Virus record (IMG/VR): IMGVR_UViG_3300044641_004965
Coordinates: 1 to 45,327 of that record
DNA length: 45,327 bases
Source of the DNA: a virus
Reading direction: 5' to 3' (one strand)
Positions 1-8,281 of this stretch are shown here, in pieces. The notes below the pieces were generated by a model. That model was given only the letters and a program-made list of their open reading frames with translations. It had not been told where the DNA came from and did no database searches. The translations under genes and the position numbers were made by a program. The stretch's first letter is position 1, and each line of letters begins with the position of its first letter.

Positions 1-27
1 TTATTGGGTGCGGGCAAGGTGGAACAC

Positions 28-258
28 ATGAAACGTCTAGACATTGACGAAACGTGGGACGCCGACGGCAACCTTGTGTCTAGCGTTGAGGTATGGCGCG
101 ACCCGTCACCGCTGGACTCTGTCGGGGCACTCGCCACGCTCCTCGCCGTCACCGATGTCGTGACCGTGCAAGACGCTGCCAACGCTGTCGGGTTGGACCC
201 GCAAGCACTCATCGACGAGGCCGAAGCATGGGCCGAGTTCGCTGATGTGCAGCCATAA
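28..258 (+). CDS. Small acidic protein of unknown function downstream of tail-fibre genes
   Basis: This 76-residue acidic protein has a W-rich start (DETWDADGN) and a helical C-terminal half (DAANAVGLDPQALIDEAEAW). I chose the ATG at 28 because AAGGTGG lies just upstream; a TTG at 4 is possible but has no clear ribosome site. If the sequence is circular, it directly follows the collagen-like fibre gene, overlaps its stop by 20 bases and precedes the portal gene. Small proteins of this kind often follow fibre genes in actinophages, but I know no function. It may be a small virion-assembly accessory protein (inference). Confidence 0.6.
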   Translation: MKRLDIDETWDADGNLVSSVEVWRDPSPLDSVGALATLLAVTDVVTVQDAANAVGLDPQALIDEAEAWAEFADVQP

Positions 259-260
259 GG

Positions 261-288
261 CTGACATTTGAGTGTTCTGGTGTAATCT
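261..288 (+). promoter_or_regulatory. Possible sigma70-type promoter before the portal gene
   Basis: CTGACA (261-266) is followed after 16 bases by TAATCT (283-288) in the gap before the portal gene. The -35 matches TTGACA at 5 of 6 positions; the -10 is weak. It could start the head-gene operon. Confidence is low because one promoter-like match in a short gap can arise by chance. Confidence 0.3.
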
Positions 289-326
289 GTGACGGTAGTG
301 TTTCCTCTCACCTGTCAGGACCGTTG

Positions 327-2741
327 ATGCCCTCACGCTTCGGAGTCAAGCCTGTTATAGCCCAGCGTCGCACACGTGCCATCACCGCAGCAGCAAGCCC
401 ACTTGCCACCATGCGACCTGTTGGCCGTGGCGGAGTTCCGGTTTGGCAGCAGCAAGCCTGGGATTTCTTCGATCAGATCGGGGAAGTTCGTTACGGTGCC
501 CGGTACTACGGGAACAGCCTGTCGAGGCTCAGGTTGTATGTCGGTTGGCGGGAGTCGCCGTCTGAGCCGGTCGTCCCGATTGATGATGGTGAGCTGCCCG
601 CTGGCCTCAATCGAGCTCTATACGAGGTTGCTGTCAATACAATCGCCCGACTTCACTCAACTGATGGCTCGGTCGCTGAGTTGCTGCGCGCTTTCGGCGT
701 CAATCTGTTTATCGCCGGCGAGGGATACATCGTCGGCAGGACTGATCCTAAGACTAGTCGTGAGGTTTGGGAGTTTCTGTCAGTTGATCAGATCGTTTGG
801 CATGATGGTCAATGGAAGCTGCGGGCATCAGTTTCAGATGGGCCGGCGCAGTATGAGCCTCTTGACCTTCAGGAAGATGTCGTGCGGCGAGTATGGATGC
901 CGCATCCGAGGTTTGCCCAGGAGGCAGACTCTCCTTTGCGGGCAGTCTTGACAGTTTGCGAGGAGCTGCTGCTGCTGTCGGCGTCGGTGCGGGCGTCAGC
1001 ACTTTCACGCATTCCTGCTGGGTTGCTCGTTATGCCTGACACGATGCTGGAAGGCGGACCTGACACCTACATTGAGGGTGACGGTACTGACGGCGAGTCG
1101 CAGGCCGACCGGACGTTGCAGGATCTAGTTGATCACTTCGTGAAGCCGATCGGTGATCCGAGCAGTGCTGCTGCTGTCGCTCCCTTCATTCTCGTCGGGG
1201 ACCCTGATGACGTTGACAAGGTCCGGTTGCTTGAGCCGTCAAGGTCTGTAGATGAGGTCGCTGCCAAGCAACGAGGCGAGCTGCTTATCAGGCTGGCAAA
1301 CGGTGTGGATCTCCCACCAGAGGTATTGACTGGGTACGGCGACACCAACCATTGGGGAGCCTGGCTGATCGATGAGCAAATGTTCAGGGCACACATCGCG
1401 CCAGCTGCCCAGTTGTTCACGAACGCTGTCACGGAGGAGTTGGTGTGGCCGAGCATCGTGGCAGCTGGCCTACCAGTTGATGAGCGGCTCGTCGTTGGTT
1501 TCGACGCTAGTGACCTAGTCGGGCACCCTGACCGCAAAAGCAACGCTGAGTCTGCCTATCAGTCTTTGACGATCTCTGATGAAACGTATCGGCGTGCACT
1601 TGGGTTCGCTGATGAGGACGCTCCAGATGCTGATGAGTACGCTCGTCGGGTTGCCCTTCGCATGAACAACGTTGAGTTGTACCCGATCGCTGCTGGTGTG
1701 CCTATCGGCGCTTTGGTAGAGGAGCCGGCTTCCCTGCCTCAGGCTCCTGCGATGCAGCCTTCAGTCTCCCCTGACGAGCCTGCTGACGTTGCGGCTGGGC
1801 CACCGCAGTCAGAGCCAGCCGAAGCGCTCACAGCAGCTTCTAGGGACCGTGCGCAGGACTTCGGTTTGCTGATCGCTAAGTTGGATCGGGTCACATTCGA
1901 TAGGTTGCAGCAGGCATCATCCGATGCTTTGCAGCGTGCGTTGGAAAAGGCTGGCGCACGTTTGCGGTCGAGACTGGCTCGCAACTCTGATTTGAAGCCG
2001 TTGATCGCTGGCGTTCCAGCTGCTGAGATTGCTGCCAGGTTGGGCCGAGACACCATCATCGCAGCCGGAATCATTGAAGATGAACTGTTGGAGGACAGCG
2101 AGTTCGAGGAGTTGGCCTTGCTGTTTGTCGCCTTGACAGCGAAGGCTCAGGATCGTGTCCGTCGTGAGCTTCGTGACGCATTTGGTTTAGGAAGGGCCGA
2201 GTATGAGTTGATGGGTCAGGAGCAGGCTTCGGCTCGAGCCGTTGGGGCAGCCTCATTGGTGGCTGGTTTGGCTGGTCTTGCGTTCGGTGCCTTGTATCGA
2301 CCGTCTCCAGCTGCTCCAGCAGGTGGCGAGTTCGACCCGACAGCAAGAGTCCCTGCTGGTGTTGTTCGATCAGCGCTTTCTGAGGCTGGTGGCGGTGCCC
2401 CAACTGTCGTCGTTGACAAGAGCGGTACCATCTCACCAGTTGCCCAGCCACCGGGACAGCAACCGGGTCTGGCGACAGAGGGACCGATCACGCGATCCTT
2501 TGGGGGAAGCGTCGGATTGGTCGAGACTGGTTTTATCTGGGATTACGGTCCTGACGATCGTGATACCTTCGAACCGCACTTCGATCTAGACGGGCAGCAG
2601 TTTGCAGGCCCTGAGGATTCTTCGCTTTCGAACACTGAAGCGTTCCCTCCGGACCCGTTCTACTTCCCTGGGGATCACGCTGGCTGCCGCTGCTCCACCG
2701 TTCCGATCTATACAGCCATCGCAGTTGAGGACGCAGACTAA
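327..2741 (+). CDS. Portal protein with C-terminal MuF-like head-morphogenesis region
   Basis: Residues about 25-480 look like an actinophage portal: the N-terminal WDFFDQIGEVRYGARYYGNS and the middle PPEVLTGYGDTNHWGAWLIDE, a typical portal-barrel motif. The portal forms the dodecameric DNA gate and the terminase docking site. After a Pro/Ala/Glu-rich linker (about 480-510) come long helices, and the protein ends in GDHAGCRCSTVPIY, the Cys-containing signature that closes MuF/SPP1 gp7-type minor head proteins. At 804 residues it is much longer than a typical portal of about 450-500, which fits a fusion. The start is the ATG at 327 (AGGA six bases upstream), not the TTG immediately before it. 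Its stop overlaps the protease start (TAATG), so the two are probably translationally coupled. Confidence 0.85.
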   Translation: MPSRFGVKPVIAQRRTRAITAAASPLATMRPVGRGGVPVWQQQAWDFFDQIGEVRYGARYYGNSLSRLRLYVGWRESPSEPVVPIDDGELPAGLNRALYEVAVNTIARLHSTDGSVAELLRAFGVNLFIAGEGYIVGRTDPKTSREVWEFLSVDQIVWHDGQWKLRASVSDGPAQYEPLDLQEDVVRRVWMPHPRFAQEADSPLRAVLTVCEELLLLSASVRASALSRIPAGLLVMPDTMLEGGPDTYIEGDGTDGESQADRTLQDLVDHFVKPIGDPSSAAAVAPFILVGDPDDVDKVRLLEPSRSVDEVAAKQRGELLIRLANGVDLPPEVLTGYGDTNHWGAWLIDEQMFRAHIAPAAQLFTNAVTEELVWPSIVAAGLPVDERLVVGFDASDLVGHPDRKSNAESAYQSLTISDETYRRALGFADEDAPDADEYARRVALRMNNVELYPIAAGVPIGALVEEPASLPQAPAMQPSVSPDEPADVAAGPPQSEPAEALTAASRDRAQDFGLLIAKLDRVTFDRLQQASSDALQRALEKAGARLRSRLARNSDLKPLIAGVPAAEIAARLGRDTIIAAGIIEDELLEDSEFEELALLFVALTAKAQDRVRRELRDAFGLGRAEYELMGQEQASARAVGAASLVAGLAGLAFGALYRPSPAAPAGGEFDPTARVPAGVVRSALSEAGGGAPTVVVDKSGTISPVAQPPGQQPGLATEGPITRSFGGSVGLVETGFIWDYGPDDRDTFEPHFDLDGQQFAGPEDSSLSNTEAFPPDPFYFPGDHAGCRCSTVPIYTAIAVEDAD

Positions 2742-4429
2742 TGCCCCGAGTGCCCGATTGGATGCGAGACAACTTCCGGCGAGGCCTGATCTATCACGAG
2801 CAGGGTAAGTCTGGCGATGGGCTGCGACCGCAAACTGTGCGAGAAGCGAGAATGGGTTCCCAAGAAGGGCACATCCCGTTCAACAAACCCAAGCGGATGG
2901 CCGCTTGGTTTGCACGCCACATGGTGGATCTTGATAATGCCCCGAACCGTGGTGACGGCGATTACCCTTCGCCTGGGCAGGTCGCTCACCTATTATGGGG
3001 AGGCGGAGTTTCTAAAGGTGAGAGTGAACGTGCGCAGCGATGGGCGGAGCGCATGGCTGAAAAGATTGAACGGGAGCGTGGACCGGTGGCTGACAAGACA
3101 AACGAGTTGCAGGCTGCAGCAGATGAGGAGTTGCTGCCTGACGAGCCTTTGATGGGCGGCGACGACGACGAGATCGTTGACGACGAGGACGACATGCTGC
3201 TTGACGGCTGGGTTCCTGAGCGTGTGCTGATTGTTGTTGCGACTGAGGATGAGGAGACTGCTGACGGTCGGATTGCTGACGCTGGGGCGCTCTCGTGGAG
3301 GGAGCCTCCATTGTCCCTGACAGTCAACCACGATCCGAATCAGCGTGTGGGCCGGCTCGATGCTTTGGGCAGGGTCGAGTCACTCGACGGTTTGACTTTG
3401 GACACGTTCGACGGCATGGTTGGCGAGGATGGGCCGATCATCGTGGCTCGAGGCACTCTAAACCTGAACACGGAGCTTGGTCGTGAGGTTGCTGCTGAGG
3501 TTCGCGACGGGTTCTTGACTGGCGTCAGCATGGAGGTTGGTGACGAGGTCGTTGAGTACGACAACGATGGCGTCATGCACCTTGTAGAAGGTCGGATTGG
3601 GGCAGTGTCAGTCGTTGTGTTCCAAGCGATTGAGTCGGCTCGAGTCGTGGAGGTCGCTTCAGCGCACCGCTGGCATCTACCAATGATCCGTTTTGAGCAG
3701 GAGGCGCTGGTCGCGGCTGCTGTGCCAGATACACCGCCGGCTGCCTGGTTCGCAGATCCATTGTTTGACGCACCTTGCCCGATGACTGTTACTGATGATG
3801 GACAGGTATTCGGACACATGGCTCTTTGGGAGACTTGCCATACGGGTAGGCCAGCCGATGTCTGCCTGACACCGCCACGCTCAGGCAGCGCGTATGCGTA
3901 CTTCCTGACAGGATACTGCCGTGCGATCAGCGACCTTTCCGAACCAGTTGACGTGCCTGTTGGCTGTCTGACTATGAGCACGGGCCATGCGTCGACAGCG
4001 CCAGGGACGAGTGCGGCTGCGGCCATCGCGCACTACGAGCACACTGGCTGTGCTGTCGCTGACGTGACTGTTGGCGAGGACGATTTCGGGATCTGGTTCG
4101 CTGGTGCTTTGCGGACCGGAGTGAAGCCTGAGCAGGTGCGGGAGCTTCGCGCTGGTTCGCTTTCCGGTGACTGGCGTTATCTGGGCGGCAACTTGGAGCT
4201 AGTCGCCGCATTGGCGGTAAACGTCCCTGGCTTCCCAGTCCCGCGGGTTCAGGCAGGGTTGGCTGCGTCTGGTGTTCAGACTGCGTTGGTTGCTGCTGGT
4301 ATTGAATCCAGAGATTGCGGTTGCGGCCAGTCAGACGTTGATCACCGCTTGGCGAGGCTCGAGGCATTAGTCTCGGTGCTGGGCTTGACTGATGATGCTG
4401 TGACGAGGCTCGCTGCCCGGCTTTCCTGA
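2741..4429 (+). CDS. Capsid maturation (prohead) protease with extra N-terminal module
   Basis: The central part (about 160-310) resembles the HK97-type serine prohead protease: LTVNHDPNQRVGRLD carries the usual NHD...GR histidine motif and FLTGVSMEVGDE the G-S catalytic segment, followed by the typical AVSVVVFQAIE strand. The enzyme would trim capsid protein inside the prohead. Residues 1-115 form a separate module with GDGLRPQTVREAR, AAWFARHMVD and YPSPGQVAHLLWGG, a pattern recurring next to phage protease or portal domains with no established function. Residues 115-150 are very acidic. The C-terminal 230 residues include Cys-rich CHTGRPADVCL and CGCGQSD and may be scaffold-like. Its start overlaps the portal stop. 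Confidence 0.75.
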   Translation: MPRVPDWMRDNFRRGLIYHEQGKSGDGLRPQTVREARMGSQEGHIPFNKPKRMAAWFARHMVDLDNAPNRGDGDYPSPGQVAHLLWGGGVSKGESERAQRWAERMAEKIERERGPVADKTNELQAAADEELLPDEPLMGGDDDEIVDDEDDMLLDGWVPERVLIVVATEDEETADGRIADAGALSWREPPLSLTVNHDPNQRVGRLDALGRVESLDGLTLDTFDGMVGEDGPIIVARGTLNLNTELGREVAAEVRDGFLTGVSMEVGDEVVEYDNDGVMHLVEGRIGAVSVVVFQAIESARVVEVASAHRWHLPMIRFEQEALVAAAVPDTPPAAWFADPLFDAPCPMTVTDDGQVFGHMALWETCHTGRPADVCLTPPRSGSAYAYFLTGYCRAISDLSEPVDVPVGCLTMSTGHASTAPGTSAAAAIAHYEHTGCAVADVTVGEDDFGIWFAGALRTGVKPEQVRELRAGSLSGDWRYLGGNLELVAALAVNVPGFPVPRVQAGLAASGVQTALVAAGIESRDCGCGQSDVDHRLARLEALVSVLGLTDDAVTRLAARLS

Positions 4430-4451
4430 CCGACAACCCTAAGGGGTACTC

Positions 4452-4685
4452 GTGCGGTTATCTGACTTTGAGGACCATAGGCGCAAGCGTTCAGCGATTG
4501 ACGAGTTGCCTGATGAGGTTCGGGACCAGTTGGTTTCTGCCCGAAAGTCAGGGAGTCATGGCCCAACCGGCATGGTCCGCTGGCTGCATCACAACCCTGA
4601 GTTTGGCGATGATTACAAGCATGTGACAGTGAACATGCTGGATCACTGGTTTGTTCGGAACGGCATCGATGCCACATCTGAGTGA
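4452..4685 (+). CDS. Small helical, possibly helix-turn-helix protein
   Basis: This 77-residue protein starts at GTG 4452 behind AAGGGG. The sequence RSAIDELPDEVRDQLVSA followed by a variable loop and a second helix (VTVNMLDHWFVRNG) resembles small Mu gp27/DUF3486-type DNA-binding proteins found near phage packaging genes. That similarity is from memory of the family pattern and is tentative. It overlaps the following phosphoesterase gene by 17 bases. Role unknown; a DNA-binding or head-assembly helper is possible. Confidence 0.55.
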   Translation: MRLSDFEDHRRKRSAIDELPDEVRDQLVSARKSGSHGPTGMVRWLHHNPEFGDDYKHVTVNMLDHWFVRNGIDATSE

Positions 4686-5835
4686 TTACCTTGAGCCGAA
4701 TGAGGGTCGGCAGGCGCAGCAGGCTGCAGCGCGACGCAAGCACGGTTTTCCGAGCGGCTGGGAGCCTCACGTTGTCGAATCTGGTGAGACTGCCGAGGCT
4801 GTATCTGCTGTATTCGATCAGGAGCCTGACGAGACATCGTTGCTGATCGGATGGCAGATGGACCCTGATGCCTGGAAGATTGCTGATGGGTCGCTGCTGG
4901 TCAACCGCTGGATGGGCGGCGACGGTGATTGGCACTATCAGTACAAGGCGCGGCTGGCGCGTCGCACCGGCCAGCGGATCGACGTAGATGAGTTGCTGCG
5001 TGGATTGAGCCGTTGGAAGGCACCGATCGCGAAGGACGGCAGCGGTTCACTTATCATCTGCCCGTCAGACTGGCAGATCGGAAAGGCTGATGGTGATGGC
5101 ACAGCTGGAACCGTTCAGCGGGTCGTGGAGTCTGGTCAGCGTGTTCTGGCGCGAGCAAAGCAACTGAGGCCCGAGGCCATCTATCTCGTTGGCATGGGCG
5201 ACTTGCTTGAAGGTTGCGATGGGCATTACGCAACACAGACGTTTGCTGTGGAGCTCGATAGGCGGCAACAAGTACGCGTCGTTCGGCGGCTACTCCGTGA
5301 CTGGGTTGTGGAGCTATCACGGCTCGGTATACCGATGGTCGTGTCAGCCGTAGCCGGCAATCACGGTGAGAACCGGAAGGACGGCAAGGCTTTTACAGGG
5401 CCAGGGGACAACGATGACGTAGCCGTAATCGAGGTTTTGGCAGAGGTGCTCTCTAGCAATCCCGAGGCATTCGATCACGTCCGGTTTCACGTCCCCGATG
5501 ACCGGCTCGAGGTTCTGTTAGAGGTGGCCGGGTATCGGGTCGGTTTCCATCACGGGCACATTGCCGGTCGTGGTTCGACACCGCAGCAGAAGCAGCAGAA
5601 CTGGTGGAAGGACCATGCGTTTCAGCAGAGTTTGATTGGTGATGCCGATTACCTGGTGACTGGTCACTATCACCATCTATCAGTCGTAGATCACGGTCCA
5701 CGCGTGCATTTCCAGTGCCCTGCGATGGATGGCGGTTCGGTCTGGTGGGAGAATCTCGGCGGTGGCCGATCGTCAACTGGCACGCTGACATTTATGGTTG
5801 GTGAGAGCGGCTGGGATCACCTACGGGTTCTGTGA
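4669..5835 (+). CDS. Calcineurin-like metallophosphoesterase
   Basis: The metallophosphoesterase motifs occur in order: SDWQIGK (metal-binding D-x-Q), GMGDLLEG (GD), VAGNHGENR (GNH[DE]), FHHGHIAG and TGHYHHLS (GH-x-H). They span about residues 125-350 of 388. The enzyme would hydrolyse phosphodiester or phosphomonoester bonds with two metal ions; its substrate in phages is generally unknown. The residues before about 120 are not recognisable. The ATG at 4669 is preferred over a TTG at 4651; both overlap the upstream gene. Its position among head genes is unusual for a nucleic-acid enzyme but recurs in actinophages. Confidence 0.88.
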   Translation: MPHLSDYLEPNEGRQAQQAAARRKHGFPSGWEPHVVESGETAEAVSAVFDQEPDETSLLIGWQMDPDAWKIADGSLLVNRWMGGDGDWHYQYKARLARRTGQRIDVDELLRGLSRWKAPIAKDGSGSLIICPSDWQIGKADGDGTAGTVQRVVESGQRVLARAKQLRPEAIYLVGMGDLLEGCDGHYATQTFAVELDRRQQVRVVRRLLRDWVVELSRLGIPMVVSAVAGNHGENRKDGKAFTGPGDNDDVAVIEVLAEVLSSNPEAFDHVRFHVPDDRLEVLLEVAGYRVGFHHGHIAGRGSTPQQKQQNWWKDHAFQQSLIGDADYLVTGHYHHLSVVDHGPRVHFQCPAMDGGSVWWENLGGGRSSTGTLTFMVGESGWDHLRVL

Positions 5836-6014
5836 CTGGCAGGTTTTCTTGCCTGCTTGACAGTCGCAGGTTTGACGCTCGGCGCAGAAAGACCCTTAGC
5901 CTGGAAAGAGACAGGTTTAGCCAGTCGTTGGCACGATAGCAGGTTGCTGATCCACGTTTGCTGTGGATTCACTGATGAAGCCAGAAGTCAGAGGCTGGTA
6001 GAGTGTTCGGTCCT

Positions 6015-6167
6015 ATGGCCTTGCTTTCTAATGATTCTGTAGTTGTGATTGGTTCGTGCCCACGATGCGATTGGCCAGTGACGCACAAGGTACTGATGCT
6101 CGGTGTGTGCTCCCGATGCGGCCGCCACCTTCCCCATCAGCTGCCAGCAGGCAGATCCCAGCGATAG
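6015..6167 (+). CDS. 50-residue zinc-ribbon mini-protein
   Basis: This short frame runs from ATG 6015 to TAG 6165-6167. It contains two CxxC knuckles, CPRCDWP (residues 15-21) and CSRCGRH (32-38), 13 residues apart, the classic spacing of a four-Cys zinc ribbon. The ribosome site is weak. It lies alone between the phosphoesterase and capsid genes, just before an array of DNA dyads. The ordered Cys pairs are unlikely by chance in so short a frame. It might be a small DNA- or RNA-polymerase-binding regulator; function unknown. Confidence 0.5.
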   Translation: MALLSNDSVVVIGSCPRCDWPVTHKVLMLGVCSRCGRHLPHQLPAGRSQR

Positions 6168-6173
6168 GCACCA

Positions 6174-6263
6174 CCTCCCCTGCAAACTGCGAGGGAGGGT
6201 GGCAAGTTGCCCACCAGTCTCCCCCGCAAGTTGCTAGGGAGCCTCCCCCGCAAATTGCAGGGG
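6174..6263. repeat. Array of four dyad elements with GCAANTTGC cores
   Basis: Four imperfect palindromes occur in tandem: 6174-6198 (core GCAAACTGC), 6198-6215 (GCAAGTTGC), 6219-6241 (GCAAGTTGC, arms CTCCC/GGGAG) and 6245-6263 (GCAAATTGC, arms CCCC/GGGG). Core centres are at 6186, 6206, 6230 and 6254, giving spacings of 20, 24 and 24 bases. The arms add C-rich and G-rich inverted repeats, so each could also fold as an RNA hairpin. They may be operators for a dimeric protein, iterons, or serial attenuators; the sequence alone does not decide. Confidence 0.65.
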
Positions 6264-6270
6264 TCAATAA

Positions 6271-6298
6271 AGAACCGTCTTAGAACCCTCCTAGAACC
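6271..6298. repeat. Three AGAACC direct repeats at 11-base phase
   Basis: AGAACC occurs at 6271, 6282 and 6293, each exactly 11 bases apart, so all copies face nearly the same side of the DNA helix. The bases between copies vary (GTCTT, CTCCT). They follow directly after the GCAANTTGC dyads. This arrangement is typical of protein-binding site arrays; no binding protein is identified. Confidence 0.5.
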
Positions 6299-6390
6299 GT
6301 TTAGCGTTTCCTGGCCCACCTTTGAGGCGACTCCCCACCGACTACCTGCCCCACGTTCCTGCGACCTTCAGGGCACCAATCAGACGATGC

Positions 6391-6419
6391 TTGCAGCAGG
6401 CTGTGATGCCATGTACCAT
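6391..6419 (+). promoter_or_regulatory. Possible promoter for the major capsid gene
   Basis: TTGCAG (6391-6396), a 17-base spacer and TACCAT (6414-6419) form a plausible sigma70-type promoter about 115 bases before the capsid start. It differs from the repeated promoter used elsewhere in the window. Support is the hexamer match and position only. Confidence 0.3.
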
Positions 6420-6532
6420 TTACGCAGTGTTGCTAGGTCCCCCGCATAGCCAGGGATCTTGATGACCCGCTTCGCCGGTCGCCAACTAGAGATCTGTCAT
6501 ATCAGACAACCACAATCTGGAGAAGTTGAACC

Positions 6533-8251
6533 GTGGACCGTGTTACTGAGATTGCTGAAGCCCTTGAGGCTGGAACCCTCACCGACGACGAGATCGGCGC
6601 TGCCCGCACCGAACTGGTGACTCTGTTCGAACAGATTCGCGCCGGCGAGGTCGAAGGCATCGAACCGACTGATGTGGAGCTGCTCGCTCGCATCGTTGAG
6701 ATCGCTGATCTGCTTGGCGTCGTGGCCTACCAGCGGCTCGAGGCTGCTGCCGAGGCAGCGATGACCATCGCTGAGTTGGAAGCTCGCCTTTCTGCTGAGG
6801 TTGCTGAGCCGGCTGACGGTGAAGCAGCTGAGCCAGTAGAGGCCGACGATGAGGCTGAGGCAACTACTGATGTTGTGGCCGAGGTCGTCGCTGAGGCTGA
6901 GGCAATCATTGAGGAGGCTGCGGCTCCTGTGGCTGCTGCTGCTCCGCCTCTTGCCAGCATCGCAAAGGCTGCGCCGGTCAAGGCGAACCCGCGTCCTCAG
7001 GCTCCTGCGAAGTCGTACCGGATCGTCGGTCAGCATGGCGAAATCTCCGGCATGGGCGACCTTGCTCGTGAAATGGCAAACCTGTGGAACAGTGGCGCAG
7101 CTGGCGTCTACGGCAACAAGGTTCGCGGTGCCCGCATCGTGGCGGATTACCCCGAGGACCGAGTCCTGCCTGAGATGGATGGCTCCACTGTTGAGGGTCG
7201 GATCGAGGCAGTCGTTGCTGCCGCTCAGGATCCGGCGTCGTGGACCGAAAGCATTGTCGCCTCTGGCGGCTGGTGCGCTCCCACCGATGTGGATTACGGC
7301 TTGGCTCAGATCTCTGAGGCTGGTCGGCCCGTCCGCGATTCGCTGCCAGCGTTCCAGGCAACTCGTGGCGGTCTTCGTGTGGCCCAGCCTCGGACCCTCG
7401 CTGATATCGATATCACCTACAACGCGAGCGACGCTGATGCGGCCATCACGGTGTGGGACAACGACACCGACGAGGACCCTGATGGTGCGGTCAAGGGTGT
7501 GCAGACCATTGACTGCCCGACTTTCAGCGAGTACCTCACCTCCGCCATTGTGAAGCGTCTCCGCTTCGGCAACATGGGCGCTCGAGCCTTCCCTGAGAAC
7601 GTCGCCAACTTCAACGAGCTCGCCTTCGCAGCGCACGCTCGGGCCGCAGAAACTGTCCTCCTTGACAGCATCAAGGGTGCCAGCACTGCTGTCACAGTCG
7701 GTCAGTCTTTCGGGGCATCTCGTGACCTTATCGAAGCGATCAAGCGTGCTGCTGCTGCGTACCGCAGCCGTCACCGTGCGCCGAACGTGGTGCTTCGTGC
7801 GCTGGTTCCTCGGTGGATCACCACGCTTGGTGACGTCGATCTGGTCCGTTCGCTTGCCAGCGACAGCCGGTTCGTGTCTGATGGTGAGGCTGTGTTCCGG
7901 AGCGGACTGGCTGTGGCCGGTGTGAACGTGACGTTCTACGACGACACGCCGACGACTGGCACCTCGCAGATTTTCGGTGCTCAGGGCGCTGGCGCTCTGA
8001 CGGCCTTCCCTGGCACCGTGCAATGGGGCCTGTACGACGAGGGGCATCACTTGTTCCTTGACGGCGGGACCCTTGATCTCGGGATCGTGCGGGACGCAAC
8101 CCTCAACAGCACCAACGACTACGAAACGTTCGTGGAAACCTTCGAAGGTGTCGCTCACCGAGGCATCGAGTCCCTGTGGATCACCTCCACCGTGTGCCCC
8201 GATGGAACCTCGGCAGCTGCCATCGAAGATGCCGTTGCGTGCGGCTCCTGA
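6533..8251 (+). CDS. Major capsid protein (HK97 fold) with long N-terminal scaffold-like domain
   Basis: This 572-residue protein starts at GTG 6533 behind TGGAGAAG. Residues 1-165 are helical, acidic and Ala/Glu/Pro-rich, like a delta (scaffolding) domain removed by the prohead protease. From about residue 165 the sequence is capsid-like: KVRGARIVADYPEDRVLP, the WTESIVASGGWCAPTDVDYGL segment, RGGLRVAQPRTLADI, and the C-terminal YETFVETFEGVAHRGIESLW strand and helix. It would assemble the icosahedral shell. It follows the protease gene after a regulatory gap and precedes a probable second virion protein. Confidence 0.85.
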   Translation: MDRVTEIAEALEAGTLTDDEIGAARTELVTLFEQIRAGEVEGIEPTDVELLARIVEIADLLGVVAYQRLEAAAEAAMTIAELEARLSAEVAEPADGEAAEPVEADDEAEATTDVVAEVVAEAEAIIEEAAAPVAAAAPPLASIAKAAPVKANPRPQAPAKSYRIVGQHGEISGMGDLAREMANLWNSGAAGVYGNKVRGARIVADYPEDRVLPEMDGSTVEGRIEAVVAAAQDPASWTESIVASGGWCAPTDVDYGLAQISEAGRPVRDSLPAFQATRGGLRVAQPRTLADIDITYNASDADAAITVWDNDTDEDPDGAVKGVQTIDCPTFSEYLTSAIVKRLRFGNMGARAFPENVANFNELAFAAHARAAETVLLDSIKGASTAVTVGQSFGASRDLIEAIKRAAAAYRSRHRAPNVVLRALVPRWITTLGDVDLVRSLASDSRFVSDGEAVFRSGLAVAGVNVTFYDDTPTTGTSQIFGAQGAGALTAFPGTVQWGLYDEGHHLFLDGGTLDLGIVRDATLNSTNDYETFVETFEGVAHRGIESLWITSTVCPDGTSAAAIEDAVACGS

Positions 8252-8281
8252 GTCGGCTGACAACAGAGAAAGGCTGGGCTG

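Larger units (their letters stand above)
6168..6532 (+). other. Non-coding stretch with dyads and direct repeats before the capsid gene
   Basis: No frame here looks like a gene. The stretch holds four GCAANTTGC-centred dyads (6174-6263), three 11-base-phased AGAACC repeats (6271-6298), and a promoter-like pair at 6391-6419, then the ribosome site TGGAGAAG before the capsid GTG at 6533. It is the largest gene-poor area of the window together with 5836-6014, and is the best candidate for a major regulatory or origin region. Confidence 0.6.

Noticed and set aside
5838-5856. GCAGG/CCTGC hairpin after the phosphoesterase gene as a terminator
   Set aside because: The stem is only five base pairs with a long loop and no T tract; too weak to call.
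5985-6075. tRNA-like text (GGTAGAG and GGTTCG)
   Set aside because: The T-arm and acceptor stems do not pair and no anticodon arm forms.
6497-8263. Very long open frame on the minus strand opposite the capsid gene
   Set aside because: It mirrors the capsid gene's codon pattern, has no family-like motifs or ribosome site, and every recognisable gene is on the + strand.
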